A stretch of 64,000 bases of DNA, from positions 372,001 through 436,000 of the forward strand of contig NZ_JADQDN010000001.1 of NCBI RefSeq assembly GCF_015694425.1, read 5' to 3'. Position 1 is the stretch's first letter; every line of letters begins with the position of its first letter. This stretch comes from Microvirga terrestris. GTDB taxonomy: Bacteria > Pseudomonadota > Alphaproteobacteria > Rhizobiales > Beijerinckiaceae. The position numbers were made by a program, and so were the translations under genes. The notes under the pieces were generated by a model that saw only the letters and a program-made list of their open reading frames with translations, had not been told where the DNA came from and ran no database searches. This document shows positions 1-9,527 of this stretch, piece after piece.

Positions 1-558
1 AAACGCCTCACCGCCTTCACGCGCATGACCGGAGAACTGGTGAAGGCCATGCGGGCTGCGCCTCAGCCGATCATTGCAGCCGTGGAGGGCATCTGCGCGG
101 GCGCGGGCGCCATCGTCGCAATGGCGTCGGATATCCGTCTTGCCGCCCCTGGTGCGAAGGTAGCATTCTTGTTCAACAAGGTGGGTCTCGCAGGCTGCGA
201 TATGGGCGCCTGCGCGATTCTTCCCCGGATCATCGGTCAGGGACGGGCCTCAGAGCTGCTTTACACGGGCCGCTTCATGAGTGCCGAGGAAGGCGAGCGC
301 TGGGGCTTTTTCAGTCGCATCGTCGATACCGGCGAGCTGCTGGGCGAGTCCTATAACCTTGCTCGGATGATCGGCACCGGACCGACCTATGCCAACACGA
401 TGACAAAGCGCATGCTCGCCATGGAATGGGCGATGTCGGTCGAGGAAGCCATCGAGGCTGAGGCCGTGGCGCAGGCGCTGTGTATGACGACCGAGGATTT
501 CGCCCGGGCCTATCGCGCCTTCGCGGCCAAGGAAAAGCCGGTCTTCAAGGGAGATTGA
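1..558 (+). CDS. Enoyl-CoA hydratase family protein, 3' part (5' end outside window)
   Basis: The reading frame is open from base 1, so the start lies upstream of the window; 185 codons are present. The visible part carries the crotonase oxyanion-hole region ([20 protein letters not shown]) and a following [13 protein letters not shown] segment, where the second catalytic region of the family lies. Crotonases hydrate or otherwise rearrange enoyl-CoA thioesters in the cytoplasm. The stop at 556-558 is followed directly by the GTG of the acyl-CoA dehydrogenase, so the two are co-transcribed. The substrate cannot be read from sequence. Together with the dehydrogenase and a RidA protein it resembles the end of aryl- or aminoaryl-CoA catabolic operons, which is inference. 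Confidence 0.88.
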   Translation, partial: KRLTAFTRMTGELVKAMRAAPQPIIAAVEGICAGAGAIVAMASDIRLAAPGAKVAFLFNKVGLAGCDMGACAILPRIIGQGRASELLYTGRFMSAEEGERWGFFSRIVDTGELLGESYNLARMIGTGPTYANTMTKRMLAMEWAMSVEEAIEAEAVAQALCMTTEDFARAYRAFAAKEKPVFKGD

Positions 559-559
559 C

Positions 560-1762
560 GTGGTCGATACGAGCTTTCTCTCCTGGCCTTTCTTTGAGGC
601 CCACCATCGGCAATTTGCCGAGGGTTTGCGCGACTGGGCTGCACGGGAAATCCACCCTCTTATTGATCACCATGACGTTGACGAATCCTGCCGCCATCTC
701 GTCCGCCGCCTCGGCGAAGGCGGATGGCTCAAGGCCGTCGTGCCGCAGGCCAATGGCGGCCTATCACCGACATTCGACGTTCGCACCCTGTGCCTTGCTC
801 GCGAGACACTGGCCTATCAGGACGGTTTGGCGGATTTTGCCTTCGCCATGCAGGGACTGGGCACGGGTCCGATCACCCTGTTCGGATCCGAAGCTCTGAA
901 GGAAAAATACCTGCCGCCGGTCGCCCGCGGCGAAGCCATTGCGGCCTTCGCGCTGTCGGAACCGGAGGCAGGTTCGGATGTCGCCGCCATGAGCACGACG
1001 GCGACCCCAGATGGGCCTGATCATGTGCACCTCGATGGCGTGAAGACATGGATTTCGAATGGCGGTATCGCCGATCACTACGTGGTGTTCGCGCGGTCCG
1101 GCGAGGCTCCTGGGGCGAAGGGTCTGTCGGCCTATATGGTCGATGCGCAGACGCCAGGGCTGACGGTCGAGAACCGGATCGATGTCATTGCGCCCCATCC
1201 CTTAGCAACCCTTCGGTTCGAAGGCTGCCGGGTGCCGCTCTCGCAGCGCGTCGGAGGGCCAGGTGAGGGGTTCAAGGTGGCCATGGCGACTCTCGATGTC
1301 TTCCGCTCGACGGTGGGAGCCGCGGCCCTTGGCCTAGCCCGCCGCGCACTCGACGAGGCGCTGCAGCACGCTTCCTCCCGCAAGCTCTTCGGGGCTCCCT
1401 TGGGCGAGCTTCAATTGACGCAAGCCTCCCTGGCCGACATGGCAACCGGGGTCGATACCGCTGGACTGTTGGTCTACCGCGCAGCATGGACCAAAGATCA
1501 GGGTGCGGAGCGCGTCACCCGCGAGGCTGCCATGGCGAAGATGCATGCCACGGAAGAGGCGCAGCGCGTGATCGACCGGGCGGTCCAAATCTTCGGTGGC
1601 CTTGGCGTGACCAAGGGTGTGAAGGTCGAGGAGCTCTATCGCGAGATCAGGGCTTTAAGAATCTACGAGGGAGCGACCGAAGTGCAGAAGATCGTGATTG
1701 CACGGGAGCTCCTGAAGATGCACGCACAGCAATCCAAGCATCGAGAGGGAGGATGCCGATGA
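560..1762 (+). CDS. Acyl-CoA dehydrogenase family protein
   Basis: This 400-residue protein has typical acyl-CoA dehydrogenase length. It shows the FAD-binding core motif [15 protein letters not shown] near residue 135, the C-terminal [31 protein letters not shown] region including the arginine-rich segment, and a helical N-terminal domain. The family oxidises acyl-CoA thioesters to enoyl-CoA and passes electrons to ETF. The chosen start is GTG at 560, two bases after the hydratase stop, and the frame overlaps the start of the next gene, so the three genes form a tight operon. In gentisyl- or aminobenzoyl-CoA type clusters a similar protein sits in the same position; the substrate here is unproven. 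Confidence 0.9.
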   Translation: MVDTSFLSWPFFEAHHRQFAEGLRDWAAREIHPLIDHHDVDESCRHLVRRLGEGGWLKAVVPQANGGLSPTFDVRTLCLARETLAYQDGLADFAFAMQGLGTGPITLFGSEALKEKYLPPVARGEAIAAFALSEPEAGSDVAAMSTTATPDGPDHVHLDGVKTWISNGGIADHYVVFARSGEAPGAKGLSAYMVDAQTPGLTVENRIDVIAPHPLATLRFEGCRVPLSQRVGGPGEGFKVAMATLDVFRSTVGAAALGLARRALDEALQHASSRKLFGAPLGELQLTQASLADMATGVDTAGLLVYRAAWTKDQGAERVTREAAMAKMHATEEAQRVIDRAVQIFGGLGVTKGVKVEELYREIRALRIYEGATEVQKIVIARELLKMHAQQSKHREGGCR

Positions 1763-2208
1763 CAGCCGCTGTTGGAGGGGCTCCCTTGCCCGCCACCGAT
1801 GATGGTCCCGAAGTTCTCAACCCGAAGCACTGGCCGACGCCGAAGGGCTATGCCAACGGCATGATGGCGGAGGGCAGGATCGTGGTCACTGGCGGCATTG
1901 TCGGGTGGGATGAGACCTATGCTTTCGCCGATGGCTTCGTGGCTCAGGCGCGTCAGATCTTCGAGAATATCCGGGCGATCCTGGCGGAGGGAGGGGCTGA
2001 GCCCCGGCATCTGGTGCGGCTGACCTGGTATGTCGTCGACATCGATGAATACCTTACGAATCTGCGCGAACTCGGTCGCGCCTATCGCGATGTGTTCGGC
2101 ACCCATTATCCGGCGATGGCGCTCGTCCAGGTCGTGCGTCTCGTGGAAAAGGTTGCTCGCATCGAGATCGAGGCAACCGCGATCGTGCCACGTCGGACAG
2201 CAACCTGA
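1759..2208 (+). CDS. RidA family (YjgF/YER057c/UK114) protein
   Basis: The 149-residue product carries the RidA fold: the [20 protein letters not shown] strand pair, the central helix [21 protein letters not shown], and the C-terminal [16 protein letters not shown] segment that normally contributes the conserved arginine and glutamate. RidA proteins hydrolyse reactive enamine/imine intermediates to keto compounds plus ammonia. I chose ATG 1759 over ATG 1753 because a GGGAGG Shine-Dalgarno ends six bases before it. The start lies inside the end of the acyl-CoA dehydrogenase gene, so translation is probably coupled. Its presence suggests that the operon's substrate passes through a nitrogen-containing intermediate. 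Confidence 0.9.
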   Translation: MTAAVGGAPLPATDDGPEVLNPKHWPTPKGYANGMMAEGRIVVTGGIVGWDETYAFADGFVAQARQIFENIRAILAEGGAEPRHLVRLTWYVVDIDEYLTNLRELGRAYRDVFGTHYPAMALVQVVRLVEKVARIEIEATAIVPRRTAT

Positions 2209-2309
2209 CTTCCGTCCTTAGGGAGGAGTGAGGTCCTGCAGCCGGTTGGAAGATCCTGCCTATTGGACTAGGATGGCGGGCCTTGGATCCCCATGGCCAG
2301 GAAAGCGCA

Positions 2310-4046
2310 ATGATCGGCTCCTTGCGACAAGCCCTGCGCGAGATGGCAGTCCCGCTGATCGGCGCAATTCTAGTGGCCCTGTTCATGGCCTTGCAGGTTC
2401 TCGGGACGCAGCAGGCACTCGGAGGGCTCGTCTTTCTCTCTCCGGCTCAGACCTCGAGCCCCCGGAGGACACTGGAGGGCTTCCGCGTCGACGCATCTCG
2501 TGCGACGGCTCTGCTCATGGGGGCTTATCGGGAGAGCCGGTCCGAGCCTGGCTTGTTCTTGAGTGAACGCGTCACCCGAAAGGCCGCAGAGGCCGATGCT
2601 CTACTGGCCAGAGCCGCCCAAACTCTTGATCTGCGGGAGATTCCCCCGGTCGAACTGGAGCATCGGCGGCTTGAGTCCGTCATTCTCCTGAAAGAGATTC
2701 TCGACCGTATCCCGTTGCCGGACTTAAGTGTCATCCCGGGTGACAACGAGGTCGCGACGAAGACGCCGGCAAGCTGGAATGTACCCGGTACGGACCTTCG
2801 GATCGTGCGCATCCCTGAGGGGCCAAGAGCGGGAGAGTATCTGTTCTCGAGTGGAACGGTCCTGCGGCTTGAGAGCATCTATCAGGCTATCCGCAACCAA
2901 CCCAATCTGAGCGGCGCGGAGACCGATTTCTACAATTTCTTCAGTCAGTCTCCTGGCCATCTGCTGCCGCCGAAATGGTTCAGCGTGATCGAAGCCCTTC
3001 CGGCATCCCTGAAGGTGGAGATCGAGGGGCAGGCGGTCTGGCAATGGATCGCGTTCTTTCTCGTGGCAGGCCTCGCCACTGGGGCGGTCGTGCGAGTGCG
3101 CTCCCTGGCACGCAATGCCGCCTCCTCTCAGAGCGGAACGGTGCAGGTCCTGTCGGATGTGATTGTGCCCGGCGCGGTCGCAGTGGCTGCTTTGTTTGTG
3201 CGCTACATGAGCGACAACCAGATCAACCTGACAGGCCAAGTTAACGACGTTGTGGAGCAGGTTGCCGAAGGCATCGCCTATATCGCCATGATCTGGGCCG
3301 TCATTGCCTTCTCCAACGCCGTTGCCGGAAGGCTCTATCTGTCTGCGACCAAGAGTATTGACGCTCATCTGGCACGAGCTGCCATTCGCATTGGCGGCCT
3401 TGCCGTCGCCATATCACTTCTCATCTATGGCGCCTCTCATCTGGGCATTCCGCTGGCTGGCCTCCTGGCAGGCCTGGGGGTCGGCGGTCTGGCGGTTGCG
3501 CTTGCGGCCAAGCCGACCCTGGAGAACTTCATCGGCGGCTTGATCCTCTATGCGGACCGGCCTGTCCGGGTCGGCGATCTCTGCCGGTTCGACAAACTCG
3601 AAGGCCGGGTCGAGGAGATCGGGATCCGCTCGACCCGGATCAGGGGGCTCGACCGGACCCTGATCACGATCCCGAACGCAACCTTCGTGAACATGAACAT
3701 CATCAACCTGACCAACCGGGACAGGATGCCATACGACCGAGTCCTTGGGTTGACCGCTACGAAAACCACTGCGATCCGCCACGAGATCGAAGCCATGGCC
3801 GCCCTTGTAGCGGAGCACCCGAGGATTGAACGCGGTTCCGTGCAGGTGAGGTTGCGGGAAGGGCATGAGGAGAAGCCGAAGGTCGAGATCTGCGCCCTGA
3901 TCACGACCTCAAGATGGAGCGAGTTCCTTGAGATCCAGCAGGAGCTCGATCTCATGCTGCGGGACAAGCTCCTGGCTTCTGCATCTGCCGACGAGGCTGC
4001 CCCTGGTGCGGCGGGCAATGTGGTGCCGCTCAAGGATCCGGCATGA
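2310..4046 (+). CDS. MscS-family mechanosensitive ion channel
   Basis: The product is about 578 residues with a membrane anchor near residues 15-35, a soluble extracytoplasmic-type region of roughly 200 residues, then several membrane segments. The pore-lining helix is glycine/alanine rich (LAGLLAGLGVGGLAVALA) and is followed by the diagnostic NFIGGLILYADRPVRVGD and a beta domain ending with TLITIPNATFVN. These are hallmarks of MscS pores, which open on membrane tension to release solutes in hypo-osmotic shock. It is about twice the length of E. coli MscS because of the N-terminal extension. ATG 2310 is preferred over an upstream in-frame TTG at 2283. It stands alone between the RidA operon and a convergent elongation factor gene. 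Confidence 0.88.
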   Translation: MIGSLRQALREMAVPLIGAILVALFMALQVLGTQQALGGLVFLSPAQTSSPRRTLEGFRVDASRATALLMGAYRESRSEPGLFLSERVTRKAAEADALLARAAQTLDLREIPPVELEHRRLESVILLKEILDRIPLPDLSVIPGDNEVATKTPASWNVPGTDLRIVRIPEGPRAGEYLFSSGTVLRLESIYQAIRNQPNLSGAETDFYNFFSQSPGHLLPPKWFSVIEALPASLKVEIEGQAVWQWIAFFLVAGLATGAVVRVRSLARNAASSQSGTVQVLSDVIVPGAVAVAALFVRYMSDNQINLTGQVNDVVEQVAEGIAYIAMIWAVIAFSNAVAGRLYLSATKSIDAHLARAAIRIGGLAVAISLLIYGASHLGIPLAGLLAGLGVGGLAVALAAKPTLENFIGGLILYADRPVRVGDLCRFDKLEGRVEEIGIRSTRIRGLDRTLITIPNATFVNMNIINLTNRDRMPYDRVLGLTATKTTAIRHEIEAMAALVAEHPRIERGSVQVRLREGHEEKPKVEICALITTSRWSEFLEIQQELDLMLRDKLLASASADEAAPGAAGNVVPLKDPA

Positions 4047-4060
4047 ACGAGGATTAAATC

Positions 4061-4528
4061 TCAGGTAGTGATCGAGACGATCTCGGCCTGACCTTGCCCG
4101 ACGGTGATGGTATCCCCGACCTCCTTGCCCATAAGGGCCTGAGCCAGGGGAGAGACGTAGGAGAGGCTGCCTTTCGCCGGATCGGCCTCATCCTCGCCGA
4201 CGATGCGGTAGGTCTGCCGCCGTCCATCCTCGCGCTCGAAAGTGACTTCGGCTCCGAAGCGAACATGGGACGTGTCGGTGGGCGGAGGGACCACCTCGGC
4301 CGAGACCCTGCGGGCGGACCAGTAGCGCAGATCGCGGGAGAGGCGGGCGACCTCGGCCTTATCATCCCTGACCTGGGCGTCTCTTAGGCGCTTCTCAAGC
4401 GACTCGATTTCAGCGTCCATGCGGGCCAGACCCGCCGGCGTGACGAGATGGTGGGGGCTGATCGACCGGTCAGGCAGGTCCTCGAAGGCTTCTCCGCCTT
4501 CGGCTTCACGAACAAAGGCACGACTCAT
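4061..4528 (-). CDS. GreA/GreB-family transcription elongation factor
   Basis: This 155-residue protein has the two-part Gre layout: an N-terminal helical hairpin (residues ~30-80, starting at LVTPAGLARMDAEIESLEKRL) and a C-terminal FKBP-like domain (VRFGAEVTFEREDGRRQTYR ... SPLAQALMGKEVGDTI). Gre factors insert into the RNA polymerase secondary channel and stimulate cleavage of backtracked RNA. The acidic residues expected at the hairpin tip are not arranged as in canonical GreA, so it may be a divergent Gre-family member. The start is supported by a strong GGAGGAA Shine-Dalgarno six bases upstream. It is convergent with the MscS gene, 14 bases apart. Confidence 0.82.
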   Translation of the reverse strand: MSRAFVREAEGGEAFEDLPDRSISPHHLVTPAGLARMDAEIESLEKRLRDAQVRDDKAEVARLSRDLRYWSARRVSAEVVPPPTDTSHVRFGAEVTFEREDGRRQTYRIVGEDEADPAKGSLSYVSPLAQALMGKEVGDTITVGQGQAEIVSITT

Positions 4529-4588
4529 GGCGTTTCCTCCGCCTGGGAGGAGAACGTCCGAAACCGGCTAAGTTTCCCTGCTTGGCCT

Positions 4589-5707
4589 TTAGGGCTTGCC
4601 TTGCCTCAGGCGGCCGACGATTCCGCCAGGAAAGGCATAGACGCTGATGATGAATAGAGCACCGAGCCACAGCAGCCAGCGATCCGGATGAATGAGGTTG
4701 GGCAGGAGCGGGATTCCCGCGAGTGCAGCGCTTCCGGCACCCATGAGCACCTGCAGGTAACTCTGGGCCAGCACGAACACGGCCGCCCCGATGACGGCCC
4801 CGTACATGGTGCCCATGCCGCCGATTACGACCATGAGCAGGATGTCGATCATGATCGCGAAGGACAGGGTGGTGTCCGGCCCGTTATAGCGCAGCCACAA
4901 AGCCATCAGCGCGCCGGCGATCGTCGCGGCTAGTGCCGAGATGACGGAAGCGACCGTGCGGTAGGCCACGACCCGGTAGCCCAGGGCCTCCGCCCGGAAC
5001 TCGTTCTCGCGGATCGCCTGGAGCACGCGGCCGAAGGGCGAGTTCACGATGCGCAGCAGGAGCAGGAAAACGATGAGCGAGACGACGAAGACCAGATAAT
5101 AGGCGAGCAGCCGTCCGTTGATCATGGTGCCGAAGACCGGCTCAGAGAAAAGCCGGAAGGCCGGGCGAAGGGCCGGCGGCAGCTGGAACGACAGGCCGTC
5201 CTCGCCGCCGGTGATGTCGGACAACTGGGAGGCCAGAACGGCCGCCGCGGAGGCGACCGCCAGGGTGATCATCGAGAAGAAGATGGCGCGCACCCGAAGT
5301 GACAGCAGACCGATGGCAATTGCCAATACGGCTGATAGGGCGAGGGCTGATGCCAGGCCGATGGCGACCGAACCCCAGGTGGGGCTGACGCGCTCCAGCG
5401 CGATGGCGATGCCATAGCCTCCGATGCCGAAGAACATGGTGTGGGCGAATGAGACGATGCCGGAATAGCCGAGCAGCAGGTCGTAGCTCGCGACCAGAAC
5501 GATGAACACGCAGATCTTCGCCGCCGTGCCCACGGGCTGGCTGCCGGAGAACAGGAACGGGGTCGCGGCCAGAAGAACGAAGATGGCAAGCAGGATGAGG
5601 CTCAGCGCCCGCGAGCGGGGCAGGTCGGAGGACAGGAGCCCGGTCAGGATCCCGCCGCGCCGGCGGGTCTCGTCGAAGGCCAGAGGGAGGGCGGGAGAGG
5701 TGCTCAT
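4589..5707 (-). CDS. livM: Branched-chain amino acid/amide ABC transporter permease (LivM family)
   Basis: The 372-residue membrane protein has about ten hydrophobic segments and the LivM-type cytoplasmic loop (SPFGRVLQAIRENEFRAEAL) that contacts the ATPases. The open frame runs upstream to 6382, but the ATG at 5707 overlaps the livH stop by four bases (ATGA), which is the natural coupled start. LivM and LivH form the translocation pore of HAAT-family importers for branched-chain amino acids, urea, amides or aromatic acids. It is the last gene of the five-gene minus-strand operon. The substrate cannot be deduced from the permease. Confidence 0.92.
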   Translation of the reverse strand: MSTSPALPLAFDETRRRGGILTGLLSSDLPRSRALSLILLAIFVLLAATPFLFSGSQPVGTAAKICVFIVLVASYDLLLGYSGIVSFAHTMFFGIGGYGIAIALERVSPTWGSVAIGLASALALSAVLAIAIGLLSLRVRAIFFSMITLAVASAAAVLASQLSDITGGEDGLSFQLPPALRPAFRLFSEPVFGTMINGRLLAYYLVFVVSLIVFLLLLRIVNSPFGRVLQAIRENEFRAEALGYRVVAYRTVASVISALAATIAGALMALWLRYNGPDTTLSFAIMIDILLMVVIGGMGTMYGAVIGAAVFVLAQSYLQVLMGAGSAALAGIPLLPNLIHPDRWLLWLGALFIISVYAFPGGIVGRLRQGKP

Positions 5708-6726
5708 CGGCGTGCTACCGGAAACAGGCCCTGAGGACGCCAGATGAGGACGAGGGCCATGACGAGGATGTTGGAGATCAGCGCCAGCTTCGGTTCGATG
5801 AAGCCGACATAGTTGGCAACGAGCGCCACGAGGATGGAGCCCACGAAGCAGCCGCCGACGGAGCCGAGACCGCCGATGATGATGACGATGAACACCAGCA
5901 CCATCACTTCCATACCCATGCCGGCGGTGAGCGTCTGGCGGTAGAAAGCCCACATGACGCCGCCGAGACCGGCAAGGGCCGAACCGGCGATGAAGACGCT
6001 GACGAAGAGGCGGCGGATGCGGTAGCCCAAAGCCTCGACCATCTCCGGGTTCTCGACACCGGCGCGGATGAGCAGGCCGATCCGGGTGCGGTTGAGGATC
6101 AGCTGCATACCGAGAAACACCACGAGCCCGATCACGACCGCGATGACCCGGTATCGCTCCATGACGATGTCGCCCAGCACGAAGGCGCCGCGCAGGGATT
6201 GCGGCAGCGGGATCGGGATGGGCGAGGCGCCCCAGATGGCGTGGATGAGCTGCTCGGTGACGATCAGGCCGCCCATGGTGACGAGGATCTGCTTGAGATG
6301 GCTGCCATAGACCGGACGCACGATCACGCGCTCGAACACGGCTCCGGCGAGGGCCGTCACAGTCATGGCGACCAGGATGCACAACCCCAGGAGAGCCAGG
6401 TTCAGCCCGATGGAATCCGACAAGGCCCAGCCGGCCAGGGGACTCAGAACGAGAAGGGTCGCGTAGGCGCCGAGCGAGATGAAGACCCCGTGCCCGAAAT
6501 TGATGATGTCCATGAGGCCGAACACAAGGGTGAGCCCCGAGGCCATCAGGAAGATCATCATGCCCATGGCGAGCCCTGCCACCGTGAGCGTCACCCAGGT
6601 CGAAGGATTGCCGACGAAGGGCAGCGCCAGAAGGGCGAGAGCCGGAACGAGCAGCAGAGGCAGCCAGTCGGTCTTGGTGCGGGGGAGTTCGGCCGGAGCC
6701 GAGGGTTGGGCAGCCATGTCACTCAT
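5704..6726 (-). CDS. livH: Branched-chain amino acid/amide ABC transporter permease (LivH family)
   Basis: This is a 340-residue polytopic membrane protein with the LivH signature LVFGLMDIINFGHGVFISLGA (residues ~65-87) and the coupling loop IGLLIRAGVENPEMVEALGYR. It pairs with LivM as the other half of the channel. Its start overlaps the livF stop by four bases and its stop overlaps the livM start by four bases, so the operon is tightly coupled. An N-terminal tail of about 25 polar residues precedes the first helix, slightly longer than usual. Confidence 0.92.
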   Translation of the reverse strand: MSDMAAQPSAPAELPRTKTDWLPLLLVPALALLALPFVGNPSTWVTLTVAGLAMGMMIFLMASGLTLVFGLMDIINFGHGVFISLGAYATLLVLSPLAGWALSDSIGLNLALLGLCILVAMTVTALAGAVFERVIVRPVYGSHLKQILVTMGGLIVTEQLIHAIWGASPIPIPLPQSLRGAFVLGDIVMERYRVIAVVIGLVVFLGMQLILNRTRIGLLIRAGVENPEMVEALGYRIRRLFVSVFIAGSALAGLGGVMWAFYRQTLTAGMGMEVMVLVFIVIIIGGLGSVGGCFVGSILVALVANYVGFIEPKLALISNILVMALVLIWRPQGLFPVARR

Positions 6727-7448
6727 TGGTGGGCATCCAGAGAGAGGCCGAGCAGGCGCTGCTGCATGTCCTTGTCCGCCACGAGGTCGCTCATGGCCCC
6801 GGAATGCACGATGCGTCCATCATCCATCACGACCACATTGTCGCCGAGCGCCGAGGCTGCATAGAAATTCTGTTCCACGAGCAGGATCGTCTCGCCTGAA
6901 GCTTTCAGCGATTTGAAGGCCTCGATCATGCTGCGCACCATCACGGGAGCGAGGCCCTTGGTGGGCTCGTCGATGAGCAGCAGGCGGCGAGGTTCTGAAA
7001 TAGCACGGGCGATCGCCAGCATCTGCTTTTGCCCCCCAGACAGATTGCCGGCGGGCAGGTTCCAGAAGCGCTTGAGGGCAGGAAACAACCCGAGGAGCCA
7101 ATCGAGGCGGCTTTTATCGACCGGGCCACTGCGGGCGGCGAGCACGATGTTCTCGCGCACTGTCAGGTCGGTGAAGATGCCCATGGATTCCGGCACATAG
7201 GCAATGCCCGCGCGGGCGATGTCCGGCGTCGACCGGGTGGTGATATCGCTGCCATCGAAGCGGATGTTGCCCGAGGAGGCCTGCCACAGGCCCATGATGG
7301 TGCGCAGGGTCGTGGTCTTGCCGGCGCCGTTGCGGCCGAGCAGCATGGTCAGTTCGCCGGCCGGAACGGCGAAATCCACCCCGTGGAGAATGTGATAGGG
7401 GCCGATATGCGTGTGCACGCCGGAAAGCTGCAGCAGAGGCTCAGTCAC
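6723..7448 (-). CDS. livF: Branched-chain amino acid/amide ABC transporter ATP-binding protein (LivF family)
   Basis: The 241-residue ATPase has Walker A GRNGAGKT (residues 38-45), the ABC signature LSGGQKQML, Walker B LLLIDEPTKGL and a switch histidine-type region replaced by VEQN, as is normal for LivF. It hydrolyses ATP to drive import through LivHM. It overlaps livG by eight bases and livH by four. As in other Liv systems there are two separate ATPases rather than a homodimer. Confidence 0.93.
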   Translation of the reverse strand: MTEPLLQLSGVHTHIGPYHILHGVDFAVPAGELTMLLGRNGAGKTTTLRTIMGLWQASSGNIRFDGSDITTRSTPDIARAGIAYVPESMGIFTDLTVRENIVLAARSGPVDKSRLDWLLGLFPALKRFWNLPAGNLSGGQKQMLAIARAISEPRRLLLIDEPTKGLAPVMVRSMIEAFKSLKASGETILLVEQNFYAASALGDNVVVMDDGRIVHSGAMSDLVADKDMQQRLLGLSLDAHQ

Positions 7449-8220
7449 GGGCGACCTCCACGCCGAGATAGGCTTCCTGCACCACCGGCGAGGCGATGAC
7501 CTCGGCGGGATCGCCGTCAGCCACGAGGGCGCCGTTGTGCAGCACGATGATGCGGTCGGAGAGCGAGCGCACCACGTCCATCTTGTGTTCGACGAGGAGC
7601 ACGGTCGCGTCCCCGCGCTGCCTGATGTCGTTGATCAGTTCGAGCACGGTCGGCACCTCGTCCACGCTCATGCCGGCCGTTGGCTCGTCGAACATGAAGA
7701 CCTTGGGCTCCATGGCGATGAGAAGAGCAACCTCGAGCTTGCGCTGGTCCCCGTGCGAGAGCGCTTTCGGCGCGACGTGGCGCTTGTCGGCCAAACGCAC
7801 CCGCTCCAGAACAGCTTCTGCCTGCTCGATCAGATCGCGGCGGGTGTTCCACACCTTGAGCAGCGACCAGCCCGCATCGGCACGGCTCTGCACGGCCAGG
7901 CGCACATTCTCGAGTGCGGTGAGCTGCGGAAAAAGATTGGTAAGCTGGAAGGCGCGTCCGAGCCCGCGCTTGGTGCGAGCCGAGGGCGCAAGGCCTGTGA
8001 TGTCCTCGCCGCCGACGATCACCTGACCCGATGTGGCGCGCAGCTGGCCAGAGATCAGGTTGAAATAGGTGGTCTTGCCGGCGCCGTTGGGGCCGACAAT
8101 GGCCGTGAGCGTGCCGGCGGTGAAGCGGCACGACACGTCGTTGACGGCCACATGGCCGCCGAAGCGAATCGTAAGCCCGCGCGTTTCAAGCGCGGGCGTC
8201 GTTGTTGCGGATGTGGTCAC
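7441..8220 (-). CDS. livG: Branched-chain amino acid/amide ABC transporter ATP-binding protein (LivG family)
   Basis: This 259-residue ATPase has Walker A GPNGAGKT (43-50), the LivG-type signature LSHGDQRKLE, Walker B FMFDEPTAGM and the H-loop LLVEHKMD. The GD in place of GG in the signature is usual for LivG proteins. The start is GTG at 8218-8220, ten bases after the substrate-binding protein stop. It works as a heterodimer with LivF beneath the LivHM pore. Confidence 0.92.
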   Translation of the reverse strand: MTTSATTTPALETRGLTIRFGGHVAVNDVSCRFTAGTLTAIVGPNGAGKTTYFNLISGQLRATSGQVIVGGEDITGLAPSARTKRGLGRAFQLTNLFPQLTALENVRLAVQSRADAGWSLLKVWNTRRDLIEQAEAVLERVRLADKRHVAPKALSHGDQRKLEVALLIAMEPKVFMFDEPTAGMSVDEVPTVLELINDIRQRGDATVLLVEHKMDVVRSLSDRIIVLHNGALVADGDPAEVIASPVVQEAYLGVEVARD

Positions 8221-8229
8221 TGGTCTGTT

Positions 8230-9420
8230 TTAGCGCTTGTTCCGAACCGGGACCGGCATCTTGTCGGCCGGGATGGTGGCTACGAGATCGAGCAGGTCGT
8301 TCGCGTCCTTGCCGTTGGCCTTAACCTTGAAGTGATACATCTCCTGCATGGCCTGGTGATCTTCCTTGCGGAAGGTCATCGGACCCTTCGGCGTCTCGAA
8401 GGTCATGCCCTCCATGGCCGCGATCAGCTTCTCGGTGTCGGTACCGCCGGCCTTCTGGATGGCCGTGACGGCAGCGGAGGCCGCAGCGAAGCCGCCCGCG
8501 GTGAAGAAGTCCGGCGGCGCGTTGAAGCGCTTCTGGTGCTCGGCCACAAGCCAGTCGTTCATCGCATTCTTCGGGAACGCGTAGTAGTAATACACTGCGC
8601 CTTCCATGCCGGGGTAGTTCTTATAGATCTGCATGGCCGGCAGGATGTTGCCGCCGGGCGCGATCTCGATGCCGAAGCGCTCAGGCTTCAGGTCGGCGAT
8701 CTTCGGCAGCGGATGCTGGCCGGCCCAGATGATGTTGATGATCTTCTTGCCCGGCTTGTCCTTCAGTGCGTCGAAGATGCGCTGAGCTGAAGCGGTGAAG
8801 TCGGTGGCGTTCTGCGGAGCATATTCCTCGAACACGACCTTCGCGTTCGGACGGATCTGAGCGAGCGCGTTCTTGAGCGCCGCAACGCCGTCCTTGCCGA
8901 AGGCATAATCCTGCGCGAGCGTCGCGATGGAGACATCGCCGCTGGTCGGAACGGCTGCCGCCGCGCCATAGGCGTCCTGCGTCGAGTTGCGGGCGGTACG
9001 GAAGATGAAGCGGTTCCATTTCTCGCCGGTGATCGCATCTGCCACGGCGGGCTCCACGATCAGAACCTTGCCGTTCTCCTCGGCGACGGGGAGCATGGCG
9101 AGAGCTGCGGCTGACGAGGTGGTGCCGACCGCGAGGTCAACCTTGTCATCGTTGTAGGACTGCTCCAGCAGGGTCTTGGCGAGATCCGCCTTGAGCTGAT
9201 CGTCCTTGACGATCACGTTGATCTTGCGGCCGTTGATGGCCATCGTGCCCTTGGTCAGGTACTCGAGGCCCATCATGAAGCCGGCTTCGGTCTGCTTGGC
9301 GTAGGCCTCCAGCGGACCGGTCTTACCGGCGATCAACGCGATCTTGATGTCTTGAGCAAAGGCTGAAGATGCAAAGAAAATTCCTGCCGTAGCGGCAGCG
9401 ATTTTGAGTCCCAGGCGCAT
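8230..9420 (-). CDS. ABC transporter substrate-binding protein (LivK/HAAT type)
   Basis: The 396-residue protein starts with a Sec signal peptide (cleavage expected after SSAFA, residue ~22) and continues as a periplasmic type I binding fold (IKIALIAGKTGPLEAYAKQT ...). It would capture the ligand and deliver it to LivHM. It is the first gene of the operon and has a GGGGAG Shine-Dalgarno upstream of its ATG. The ligand pocket is not interpretable by eye, so the substrate (branched-chain amino acid, amide or aromatic acid) is open. A 9-base gap separates it from livG. Confidence 0.9.
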   Translation of the reverse strand: MRLGLKIAAATAGIFFASSAFAQDIKIALIAGKTGPLEAYAKQTEAGFMMGLEYLTKGTMAINGRKINVIVKDDQLKADLAKTLLEQSYNDDKVDLAVGTTSSAAALAMLPVAEENGKVLIVEPAVADAITGEKWNRFIFRTARNSTQDAYGAAAAVPTSGDVSIATLAQDYAFGKDGVAALKNALAQIRPNAKVVFEEYAPQNATDFTASAQRIFDALKDKPGKKIINIIWAGQHPLPKIADLKPERFGIEIAPGGNILPAMQIYKNYPGMEGAVYYYYAFPKNAMNDWLVAEHQKRFNAPPDFFTAGGFAAASAAVTAIQKAGGTDTEKLIAAMEGMTFETPKGPMTFRKEDHQAMQEMYHFKVKANGKDANDLLDLVATIPADKMPVPVRNKR

Positions 9421-9527
9421 CGGTCTCCCCGTTCTGTTATTGCGCCATTGACGGCTTTGCGGTGCAGCCTGTCAAGCGCTGGTCCCGCGCCGTCCCTAGT
9501 CAGAAAGGATGATGGAACAGCCCTGGC

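Noticed and set aside
7411-8790. A 459-codon open frame on the plus strand opposite livF, livG and the binding protein
   Set aside because: The minus-strand genes carry complete ABC and binding-protein motifs, so the plus frame is a GC-driven shadow.
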